A DNA stretch of 8,969 nt from JBPBQZ01 sp050955105 (GTDB taxonomy: Bacteria; Pseudomonadota; Gammaproteobacteria; Burkholderiales; Burkholderiaceae), in the NCBI GenBank assembly GCA_050955105.1, contig JBPBQZ010000082.1:1-8969 (forward strand). The letters are read 5' to 3'. The position numbers and the translations under genes are program-made. Shown here piece by piece: positions 1 through 5,392 of the stretch (position 1 is its first letter; each line of letters starts with the position of its first letter). Below the pieces are notes generated by a model. That model made no database searches and was not told where the DNA came from. It saw only the letters and a program-made list of their open reading frames with translations.

Positions 1-2
1 CC

Positions 3-704
3 GAAGAGGGACTGGTTCTTCATGAGCGCACGCGCGGGCTCATGGCGGAGATTCAAGAGGCCGGCAAAGCGGCAGCGTCGAGCGCCCCAGTGCCGCGCGG
101 GCGCTTGCGCATCAGTGCCCCGATCGTTTTCGCGCACGTGGTGCTGTGCCCGATCGCGGCGCGCTTCGCGCTGGCCTATCCGCAGGTCGAACTCGAAATC
201 ATTGCCGAAGACCGCGTCGTGGACCCGGTGGACGACGGCTACGACCTCGTCGTTCGCATCGATCCGGCGCATAACGAACGGCTGATGGGGCGTTGCATTC
301 TGATTGATCAGCGGCTCGTGGTCGCGGCGCCCACGATGTCGATACCGGCCGCCTCGACGCGCGACATGGACCGACTCTCGGCGCCAGCCGTTATGTTCGC
401 GGCAGCATCCGGCGCACCATGGGAAATGCGCACCAGAGGTGGCGGTGCGAGAACGCTCCAGCCCTTACCGGTGCTGCGACTGTCATCGTTGCTGATGGTC
501 CGCGACGCCGTTTTGCAGGGCGTCGGCGCCGCGCTGTTGCCGCGCTTGCTGATCGCGCAAGACGTGGCGGCGGGACGCTTGGTCTGCTGGGGAGAGTGCG
601 GCCCGCCGGTGGAAATTTGGGCGCTCTACAATTCGCGTCGTTTATTGAGCGCGAAGGTAAGAGCATTCTTAGATATGCTGAAGGACCTGCCAAACGATAA
701 TTAA
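3..704 (+). CDS. LysR-type transcriptional regulator, 3' part (5' end outside window)
   Basis: The frame is open from the window edge and ends in TAA at 702-704, giving 233 residues without a start, so the DNA-binding helix-turn-helix lies to the left of the window. What remains is the end of the linker helix (EEGLVLHERTRGLMAEIQEA) and the effector-binding domain. That domain opens with RGRLRISAP, followed by a hydrophobic stretch and AYPQVELEIIAED, a typical LysR substrate-domain beginning. DGYDLVVRI and, near the end, AVLQGVGAALLPRLLIAQDVAAGRLV match the usual 'DG.DlaiR' and 'G.Gia.LP..l....l..G.Lv' segments. Such proteins bind a small inducer and usually regulate a nearby, often divergent, operon. 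The target may be outside the window, since the next gene is 173 nt downstream on the same strand and is itself a regulator. An internal ATG at 42 is not the start, because the sequence upstream of it is already LysR-like. Confidence 0.88.
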   Translation, partial: EEGLVLHERTRGLMAEIQEAGKAAASSAPVPRGRLRISAPIVFAHVVLCPIAARFALAYPQVELEIIAEDRVVDPVDDGYDLVVRIDPAHNERLMGRCILIDQRLVVAAPTMSIPAASTRDMDRLSAPAVMFAAASGAPWEMRTRGGGARTLQPLPVLRLSSLLMVRDAVLQGVGAALLPRLLIAQDVAAGRLVCWGECGPPVEIWALYNSRRLLSAKVRAFLDMLKDLPNDN

Positions 705-751
705 GACGCTTGCATGGCATGCCGTACAAGCCTGGATCCGTGAAAGATTTA

Positions 752-764
752 TTGGTAGGATCAA
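752..764. promoter_or_regulatory. Putative GntR/FadR-type operator A (TTGGT-AGG-ATCAA)
   Basis: This is a dyad with a TTGGT left half and an ATCAA right half around a 3-bp centre. It differs by one base (T761 for C) from the perfect TTGGT-N3-ACCAA sites at 2461-2473 and 2552-2564, and shares the AGG centre of the first. It lies 113 bp before the start codon of the GntR-type regulator gene, so autoregulation is the natural reading. FadR-subfamily regulators such as PdhR and LldR are known to bind this kind of sequence. That the neighbouring protein binds here is inference. Confidence 0.6.
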
Positions 765-778
765 CGTACCACCGCTGC

Positions 779-809
779 TTACAAGCGATGCGCGGCATGG
801 AGTTAGAAT
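779..809 (+). promoter_or_regulatory. Weak sigma70-like promoter candidate for the GntR-type gene
   Basis: TAGAAT at 804-809 is a fair -10 hexamer. TTACAA at 779-784 could serve as -35, but the spacer is 19 bp, longer than optimal. If this is the promoter, operator A lies just upstream of the -35 element rather than over the start point. A TAGGAT inside operator A (756-761) is an alternative -10, which would place the operator over the polymerase site. The choice cannot be settled from sequence. Confidence 0.25.
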
Positions 810-877
810 CCCCGCCTGTTATCGGGACCTAGCAGCCATGTCCCGTTGTTCCTCCCTACACTTGGCGCCGCATTCCC

Positions 878-1699
878 ATGGCCACTATCAGCACCTCCAG
901 CTTCACGCCTATCACCGCGCCTCGGGCATTCGAGCAATTGAGCGACCTGATCCGCAGTCTGATCGCATCGGGAACGCTGAAGACCGGCGACAAGCTTCCA
1001 TCTGAACGCGAATTGGCCGAGCAGATGAAACTGAGCCGCGGCGTCGTGCGCGAGGCACTGCGCACACTTGAAATCGCCGGCTTGGTCGAACTCAAAAAGG
1101 GCGGATCCGGCGGCGCCTTCATTGTCGCCGAACAGCAGCGCATCGTGACCCAGGCTTACCGCGACATGGTGCATCTCGGGCACGTTACGCTCGGCAACCT
1201 GACCGAGGCGCGCCAGAAGTTCATGGTCGACGCCATCGAACTCGCATGCATCCGCGCCACCGAAGAAGACTTCGAGGCCCTGGAGGCGAATCTGTTGCGC
1301 ACCGAGAAGGCCATCGCCGAGCACGATATCGCAACGCGCCGCGCGTGCACCACCGAGTTCTATCAATTGATCGGCGCGGCCTCGAAGAACGAAGTGATAG
1401 TGGTCATCATCGATACGATGACGGTGTTGCTGCGCAGCCTATATCGGAATCCGCCCGCGCAAACCGATTCGCAACTGATGCGAGGCCGCCGCAACATCGT
1501 CAAGCTCTTGCGTCTGCGCCAATCGGCGCGGGCCTGCCGCGAGATGGTCGGCTATCTGGAGATGGTGCAGCACTATCTGCTCGCCGAGGGCAGCACCGAG
1601 GTGCGAGGCATCGTCCACGCCGAGCGTGACCGAGCGCCTATAAATACACCTGCCCCACCGTCAAGCCGCCGTCGATATACAGCGTCTGACCCGTCATGA
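878..1699 (+). CDS. GntR family (FadR subfamily, FCD-type) transcriptional regulator
   Basis: This 273-residue protein has an N-terminal winged helix-turn-helix at about residues 17-83, with the family signature LPSERELAEQMKLSR, then VREALRTLEIAGLVE and a wing GGSGGAFI. An all-helical FCD effector domain follows at about 105-235. FCD domains usually bind a metal through Asp-x3-His and two further His. Here the aligned positions read T158, Y162, R204 and Y226, with the 22-residue spacing of the last two preserved, so the metal site appears lost. The ATG at 878 is chosen because an in-frame stop lies at 830 and no other ATG intervenes. No clear Shine-Dalgarno is visible. The C-terminal tail (about 241-273, Pro/Ser/Arg-rich) extends past the usual domain end and overlaps the convergent SDR gene by 62 nt. 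Operators at 752, 2461 and 2552 suggest it controls itself and the catabolic genes. The effector is unknown, possibly a pathway acid or acyl-CoA. Confidence 0.9.
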   Translation: MATISTSSFTPITAPRAFEQLSDLIRSLIASGTLKTGDKLPSERELAEQMKLSRGVVREALRTLEIAGLVELKKGGSGGAFIVAEQQRIVTQAYRDMVHLGHVTLGNLTEARQKFMVDAIELACIRATEEDFEALEANLLRTEKAIAEHDIATRRACTTEFYQLIGAASKNEVIVVIIDTMTVLLRSLYRNPPAQTDSQLMRGRRNIVKLLRLRQSARACREMVGYLEMVQHYLLAEGSTEVRGIVHAERDRAPINTPAPPSSRRRYTASDPS

Positions 1700-2366
1700 A
1701 GCCGGCGCGCTCGTCGATCAGGTAAGCGATCGCATGCGCCATCTCGTCCGGGCGTCCGATGCGGCCAAGCGGAATTGACGCCAGGAGCGCCTTGGTGCGG
1801 GGATCTTCGGGCCGACTCGAAATATTGAACAACTCCGTGGCGGTAGGACCAGGCGCCACCAGGTTGACCGTGATGTTGTCTTTGGCGAGCTCCAGTGCCC
1901 AGGTGCGGCTCATGCCGATCACACCCGCTTTGGTCGCACCGTAAGCGCCCCGGTTGATTTTACCCAGCGCCGCGCGCGACGACAGATTGACGATGCGGCC
2001 GCCACCGATTGCGCGCATGCCAGGCAGCACGGCTTGCGTGCACACCAGCACCGCATTCAAATTCAACTGCACGGCGGCCTGCATGTCGGCGATCGAGGTG
2101 TCGTCAATCGACGTTGTCGGCGCCATGGCGGCATTGTTGACCAACGCATAGAACGGCTTCTTCGCGGCTAGTTCCTTAATCAGGCTGCGCGTCGCTTCGA
2201 GGTCGGTGAGGTCGCAGCAATGAAATTCCTGTTGTTCCGATAGGCCTGCGGGCCGTGTACGCGCCAAACCCACCACATCGTAGCCGTCCGCGCTCAAACG
2301 ATCGATTACCGCGCGGCCGATGCCCTTGCTTGCGCCAGTCACGAGCACGCGCTTACTGTCATTCAT
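1638..2366 (-). CDS. Short-chain dehydrogenase/reductase (classical SDR, FabG-like)
   Basis: This 242-residue NAD(P)-dependent oxidoreductase would interconvert an alcohol and a ketone in the cytosol. The Rossmann glycine motif TGASKGIG is at residues 10-17, NNAA at 77-80, the catalytic Ser at 129 (NLSS), and the YxxxK pair at Tyr142/Lys146, 13 residues after the Ser. PG at 172-173 and the end GQTLYIDGGL are typical of the family. Lys14 in the glycine loop and Arg36 after the second strand, with no acidic residue there, favour NADP(H). The frame stays open upstream to 2507. The ATG at 2366 is preferred because it directly precedes the Rossmann strand and has a good ribosome site (AGGGGA, 5 nt upstream), whereas the longer form would add 47 uncharacteristic residues and run through operator B. 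It is transcribed divergently from the ADH-led gene train, sharing its control region, and converges with the GntR-type gene. The substrate is unknown, and FabG-like fatty acid synthesis is unlikely given the context. Confidence 0.92.
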   Translation of the reverse strand: MNDSKRVLVTGASKGIGRAVIDRLSADGYDVVGLARTRPAGLSEQQEFHCCDLTDLEATRSLIKELAAKKPFYALVNNAAMAPTTSIDDTSIADMQAAVQLNLNAVLVCTQAVLPGMRAIGGGRIVNLSSRAALGKINRGAYGATKAGVIGMSRTWALELAKDNITVNLVAPGPTATELFNISSRPEDPRTKALLASIPLGRIGRPDEMAHAIAYLIDERAGFMTGQTLYIDGGLTVGQVYL

Positions 2367-2460
2367 CTGTTTCCCCTGAATCAAATCGAGCCGCCTCCCG
2401 CCCAAGCTGCGACGAGGCAAAGTAAGGCAAGGCACGCCACGCCTGGCATTGCCCGCGCAT

Positions 2461-2473
2461 TTGGTAGGACCAA
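2461..2473. promoter_or_regulatory. Putative GntR/FadR-type operator B, perfect dyad TTGGT-AGG-ACCAA
   Basis: This is a perfect 5+5 inverted repeat with a 3-bp centre, 95 bp before the SDR start codon. It matches the FadR-subfamily operator type (a GT...AC core within TTGGT/ACCAA). It lies on the SDR side of the divergent region, where the SDR transcript would start if the TTGACC on the minus strand (2507 to 2502) is its -35. The centre-to-centre distance to operator C is 91 bp. Confidence 0.7.
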
Positions 2474-2501
2474 CAATATTCTCGATGATCCGCGCTCGGC
2501 A

Positions 2502-2518
2502 GGTCAAGCGAATTGACC
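2502..2518. promoter_or_regulatory. Inverted repeat GGTCAA-N5-TTGACC, probable back-to-back -35 elements
   Basis: Two TTGACC hexamers, one on each strand, are separated by only 5 bp in the middle of the SDR/ADH divergent region. Each resembles a sigma70 -35 box (TTGACA). On the minus strand, GAGAAT lies 18 bp downstream and abuts operator B. On the plus strand no good -10 lies at 16-18 bp, so for the ADH direction the TTGTCG at 2523 may be the better -35. The same dyad could instead bind another regulator, for example the LysR-type protein. Confidence 0.4.
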
Positions 2519-2522
2519 CTAC

Positions 2523-2551
2523 TTGTCGCGACTATGCATTGCGTATAGACT
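2523..2551 (+). promoter_or_regulatory. Candidate promoter of the ADH-led gene train
   Basis: TTGTCG (2523-2528) and TAGACT (2546-2551) are separated by 17 bp. TATAGA at 2544-2549 is an alternative -10 with a 15-bp spacer. Operator C begins at 2552, immediately after the -10, so a bound regulator would cover the transcription start and block initiation. This is the arrangement expected for a repressor, but no start point is known. Confidence 0.35.
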
Positions 2552-2564
2552 TTGGTCCGACCAA
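2552..2564. promoter_or_regulatory. Putative GntR/FadR-type operator C, perfect dyad TTGGT-CCG-ACCAA
   Basis: This is a second perfect TTGGT-N3-ACCAA dyad, ending 18 bp before the ADH start codon. Its arms are identical to operator B while the 3-bp centre differs (CCG against AGG), as expected if only the arms are read by a dimeric protein. Its position just after the candidate -10 box fits repression of the downstream catabolic genes by the local GntR-type protein. Confidence 0.7.
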
Positions 2565-2582
2565 CGGAATTCCGGGATTTGT

Positions 2583-3773
2583 ATGTCCGCACAAGACCAG
2601 ACGCCCTTCTTTGCACCAGGCTTACACCGCTTTTCGCAGATGGAGAGAGTGTACTGGGGCCAGCCGGCATCCGAGGTGCTGGCCAAGGAATTCGATATCT
2701 TGCAAGTCAAACGGGTGTTTGTCATTACCAACCGTTCACTATCGCAAAGCAAGTCTCTCAATGAAATAGTGGTCGCGCTGGGTGAACGTTATGCGGGCAT
2801 GTTCGCGGGCGTTACCGCGCATTCGCCGCGTAGCTGCGTGGTGGCAGGCGCGCTCGCGGCGCGCACCGCGGGCGCAGACTTGTTGCTGGCGGTCGGCGGC
2901 GGCTCGGTAATCGATGCCGCCAAGGCCATGCTGCTTTGTCTGCGCCATGGATATACCGAGGTCGCGCAATTGGAGCCCCATGCGGGCGTGCGGCCGATCG
3001 ACGTCGGCCACGCACCGCCCGACGCCGCCGAATGGACCCGCGTGGTGACGGTACCCACCACGCTGTCGGGCGCGGAATTTTCGGCGTCCGCTGGCCTGAC
3101 CGATCCGACGCGAGGCATGAAACATGGCTTCACGCATCCCATGCAAATGCCGCAGGCAGTGATTCTCGACCCGGCGCTGACGCTCGATACGCCGCTGGCG
3201 ATGCTGAAATCGACCGGCATGAAGGCTATCGACCACGCTGCCGAGCGCATCACCTCGGCCAATGCCAATCCCTATAGCGACGAGGTCTCCGAATTGGCGC
3301 TGCGGCTGTTGTTCGAAGCGCTCATCGCGCTCGACGAGCAACCGGAAAGCTTACAACTACGTTCGAAATTGCAATACGGCATGTTCATGTCGCTATGCGG
3401 ATCCGCCTCTGGCGTGGCGGTAAACGTCAGCCATGCGCTGGGCCATGTACTAGGCGCGCATGCCGGCGTGCCGCATGGCGATACCACCGGCCTGGTGCTG
3501 CCCGCGGTGCTGCGCTGGAACCGCGACGCCAGCGCACCGGCACAGGCGATGATCGCGCGCGCGCTCGGCCGTGACGACGGCGACGCGGCCACAGCGGTCA
3601 GCGCGTTGGTGCAGCGGCTGGGGCTGCCGCTGCGACTGCGCGACGCCGGAGTGGCTCGCGAAGATCTGCCAGAGATCGCCCGCAAGACGCTGCACGAGCC
3701 GTTGCTGCGCAATAGCCGCAAACCGGTCACGGGCGCGGCCGATATCGAAGCCATCCTCGAACTCGCCTGGTAG
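2583..3773 (+). CDS. Iron-type alcohol dehydrogenase / maleylacetate reductase-like enzyme
   Basis: This 396-residue protein belongs to the group III (Fe-ADH) fold, comprising a Rossmann-like NAD(P) domain and a helical metal domain. The dinucleotide motif GGGSVIDAAK is at residues 105-114. VPTTLSGAEFSASAG (157-171) and LDPALTLDTP (195-204) are family segments. Of the four usual metal ligands (Asp, His, His, His, as in FucO), the histidines are H218, H284 and H298, with the 14-residue spacing of the last two kept and a further H288. The Asp position, however, is Lys214 (GMKAIDHAAE). I recall a Fe-ADH branch with GIRA-DH here, so this is probably a subfamily trait. Maleylacetate reductases also lack the Asp. 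It likely reduces or oxidises a keto/hydroxy acid or an enol-type substrate. The ATG at 2583 leaves about 19 residues before the conserved FSQMERVYWG; a TTG 60 nt upstream would place coding sequence over operator C. The Shine-Dalgarno is weak. It is the first gene of the train, controlled by operator C. Confidence 0.88.
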   Translation: MSAQDQTPFFAPGLHRFSQMERVYWGQPASEVLAKEFDILQVKRVFVITNRSLSQSKSLNEIVVALGERYAGMFAGVTAHSPRSCVVAGALAARTAGADLLLAVGGGSVIDAAKAMLLCLRHGYTEVAQLEPHAGVRPIDVGHAPPDAAEWTRVVTVPTTLSGAEFSASAGLTDPTRGMKHGFTHPMQMPQAVILDPALTLDTPLAMLKSTGMKAIDHAAERITSANANPYSDEVSELALRLLFEALIALDEQPESLQLRSKLQYGMFMSLCGSASGVAVNVSHALGHVLGAHAGVPHGDTTGLVLPAVLRWNRDASAPAQAMIARALGRDDGDAATAVSALVQRLGLPLRLRDAGVAREDLPEIARKTLHEPLLRNSRKPVTGAADIEAILELAW

Positions 3774-3860
3774 CCGTATCCACAGGCCGCCTTCGCGCCT
3801 TACCCGTCGGCAGAGGACGCTCGACCAAGCGCCCTCCAGCCAGCGTGCCGAGCGCGCGCA

Positions 3861-3874
3861 CCTTTCATGAAAGG
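3861..3874. promoter_or_regulatory. Perfect 14-bp palindrome overlapping the esterase ribosome site
   Basis: CCTTTCATGAAAGG is fully self-complementary, and its right arm contains the AAAGG that begins the Shine-Dalgarno of the esterase gene (AAAGGAA, about 7 nt before the GTG start). It also contains an ATG that opens a 7-codon frame (MKGTISD) ending at 3890, across the esterase start. It could be a protein-binding site, a ribosome-site-masking element, or chance. The rest of the 109-nt gap after the ADH gene shows nothing recognisable. Confidence 0.35.
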
Positions 3875-3882
3875 AACCATCA

Positions 3883-5328
3883 GTGACTGAACAGGCAAAG
3901 CCCGCTGGCGCACCACTGAGCGACCCGATTCGAACCTCGCATGGCTGCGTCGCGGGCACACTGATCGGCGAGCCGGAAGCGCCGGTCAGGATCTATCGGG
4001 GCATCCCTTACGCGGCAGCGCCGCAAGGCGAGTTGCGCTGGAAGGCGCCGCAGCCGGCCGCCGCCTGGGATGGCATCCGCGAATGCACGACCATGCCGCC
4101 GTCGGCGCCACAAGCCATCGGCAAACTGCAGATTGCGCTGGATATCGCCCAGAGCGAGGACTGCCTGAATCTGAACGTGCTGACGCCGGCGCGCCGTGCC
4201 GACGAAAGTCTGCCGGTGATGGTCTGGCTGCACGGCGGCGCCTACATTCACGGCAACGGCAACGAGCCATTTTTCAACGCGCCGCGGCTGCCGCAACATG
4301 GTGTGGTACTGGTCAACGTCAACATGCGCGTCGGCCCCGTAGGTCTGCTGGCGCATCCGCTGCTCTCCGCGGAATCGGCCCACGGCGTCTCTGGCAACTA
4401 CATGCTGCTGGACATGATCGCCGCGCTGCAATGGGTGCGCGACAATATCGCGGCCTTCGGCGGCAACCCAGCGAATGTGACGATCTTCGGTGAATCAGGC
4501 GGTGGCGGCAAAGTGCTGACGCTGATCAGCACGCACGCGGCACGCGGCCTGTTTCACAAAGCCATTGTCGAAAGCGGCGGGGTACTGGGCACCTTGAACG
4601 GCCGCCCCCTGGCGGACAACGAATCGCTCGGCCAGAAGATCTTCGCCAAGCTCGGCGTCGACGGCGCAGCCGATCCATTGGCTGCCGCGCGCGCCCTGCC
4701 GTGGCGCGCCATCATCGACGCCGATCGCGCGCTGGTCGAAGAGTTGGATTTAACGATTACGCGCTGGAACACCACCATCGACGGCTGGCTGTTGCCGAAA
4801 TCCACCGCCGAATTGATCAAGTCCGGCGCAGCGCCGAACTGGGTTCCCGTGATCGCGGGCTGCAATCTGGGCGAGATAGACGGCAGCGGCGTGCCCTACC
4901 TGACCTATCCGTCACTGATCGAAGCGAACATCAACGTCGCGACCAGCGCCGCGCGCGCCGGTCATGCCAGTTACGTTTATCTGTTCGACCGCGTGCCGCA
5001 CGGCTGGCGCAAGGGCGGCTGCGTATCGTTTCACCGTCTTGAGCCGGGCTATGTGTTCGGCGATTGGGATGACCGCTACGGCTTCTTCCGCTCCGACGCC
5101 TTTCCGCTGGCGCGCGCCTCGGGCGCTAAGCAAACCGATCCCGAACTCGATGCCGCCGACCGCCGCGTGTCAGAAGCCATGATGGAAATGTGGAGCGCTT
5201 TCGCGCGTACCGGCAAGCCGTCGTCGGCGGGTGCGCCAACCTGGCCGCACTATGAAAGTGCCAACGATCGCTATCTGTTGATCGTGGATCCGCCCACCGT
5301 CAAAAGCGGCTATTCCCAGCTCGTGTAG
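3883..5328 (+). CDS. Type-B carboxylesterase (alpha/beta hydrolase)
   Basis: This 481-residue serine esterase would hydrolyse a carboxylic ester or lactone, releasing acid and alcohol. In order it shows the N-terminal YRGIPYAAAP (38-47), the type-B signature EDCLNLNV (92-99), the oxyanion-hole HGGAY (117-121), the nucleophile elbow GESGGG with Ser205, Glu331 in CNLGEIDG, and His384 in SFHRLEPGYVFG. The elbow has Gly206 where GESAG is usual. Only 53 residues separate the acid from the His, against about 90 in para-nitrobenzyl esterase. I recall a compact branch with the same FD-VP-W and YVFGDWD segments, so this is probably not a deletion. There is no convincing signal peptide, so it is likely cytosolic and acts on an imported or intracellular ester. 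The start is GTG at 3883, chosen for the AAAGGAA ribosome site just upstream. It lies 109 nt after the ADH gene and 64 nt before the crotonase gene, in the same train. Amidase activity on a hindered substrate cannot be excluded. Confidence 0.9.
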   Translation: MTEQAKPAGAPLSDPIRTSHGCVAGTLIGEPEAPVRIYRGIPYAAAPQGELRWKAPQPAAAWDGIRECTTMPPSAPQAIGKLQIALDIAQSEDCLNLNVLTPARRADESLPVMVWLHGGAYIHGNGNEPFFNAPRLPQHGVVLVNVNMRVGPVGLLAHPLLSAESAHGVSGNYMLLDMIAALQWVRDNIAAFGGNPANVTIFGESGGGGKVLTLISTHAARGLFHKAIVESGGVLGTLNGRPLADNESLGQKIFAKLGVDGAADPLAAARALPWRAIIDADRALVEELDLTITRWNTTIDGWLLPKSTAELIKSGAAPNWVPVIAGCNLGEIDGSGVPYLTYPSLIEANINVATSAARAGHASYVYLFDRVPHGWRKGGCVSFHRLEPGYVFGDWDDRYGFFRSDAFPLARASGAKQTDPELDAADRRVSEAMMEMWSAFARTGKPSSAGAPTWPHYESANDRYLLIVDPPTVKSGYSQLV

Positions 5329-5347
5329 CGCACGCAGATTCGCCCGG

Positions 5348-5366
5348 CAGGCGCGCACGGCGCCTG
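5348..5366 (+). terminator. Terminator-like hairpin between esterase and crotonase genes
   Basis: CAGGCGC-GCACG-GCGCCTG forms a perfect 7-bp stem with a 5-nt loop, extendable by two G-U pairs, and is followed by only TTT. It lies inside the apparent operon, 20 nt after the esterase stop and 26 nt before the crotonase ATG. The T tract is too short for a confident intrinsic terminator. It may attenuate transcription, stabilise the upstream message, or mark the end of one transcript. Confidence 0.35.
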
Positions 5367-5392
5367 TTTCACAGCCCCTTCCAGGAACCCGT

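Noticed and set aside
712..722. GCATG-G-CATGC palindrome just after the LysR-type gene stop
   Set aside because: It is short, has no second copy, and has neither a T tract for a terminator nor a clear link to a regulator; chance is likely in this composition.
838..1004. Open frame from ATG 838 overlapping the start of the GntR-type gene
   Set aside because: The sequence is His/Arg/Ser-rich and resembles an off-frame shadow; no ribosome site or homology is visible.
803..1366. Long minus-strand open frame (187 codons) opposite the GntR-type gene
   Set aside because: It is the antisense shadow of a clear GntR/FCD coding sequence in high-GC DNA, and its translation shows no recognisable domain.
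1929..1941. TTGGT-CGC-ACCGT inside the SDR gene as a fourth operator
   Set aside because: The right arm has two mismatches and the site lies deep in coding sequence near the gene's middle; it does not stand out from background.
2367..2507. 47-residue N-terminal extension of the SDR
   Set aside because: The extension lacks SDR features and runs through operator B. The ATG at 2366 has a good ribosome site and directly precedes the Rossmann motif.
2523..2582. Upstream TTG start for the ADH gene
   Set aside because: It would place translation through the promoter and operator C and has no ribosome site; the 20 added residues are not family-like.
2739..3341. Long minus-strand open frame (200 codons) opposite the ADH gene
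   Set aside because: Arginine/histidine-rich shadow translation; the plus-strand frame carries all Fe-ADH motifs.
3880..4431. Minus-strand open frame (183 codons) opposite the esterase gene
   Set aside because: Shadow of the esterase coding sequence without any family motif.
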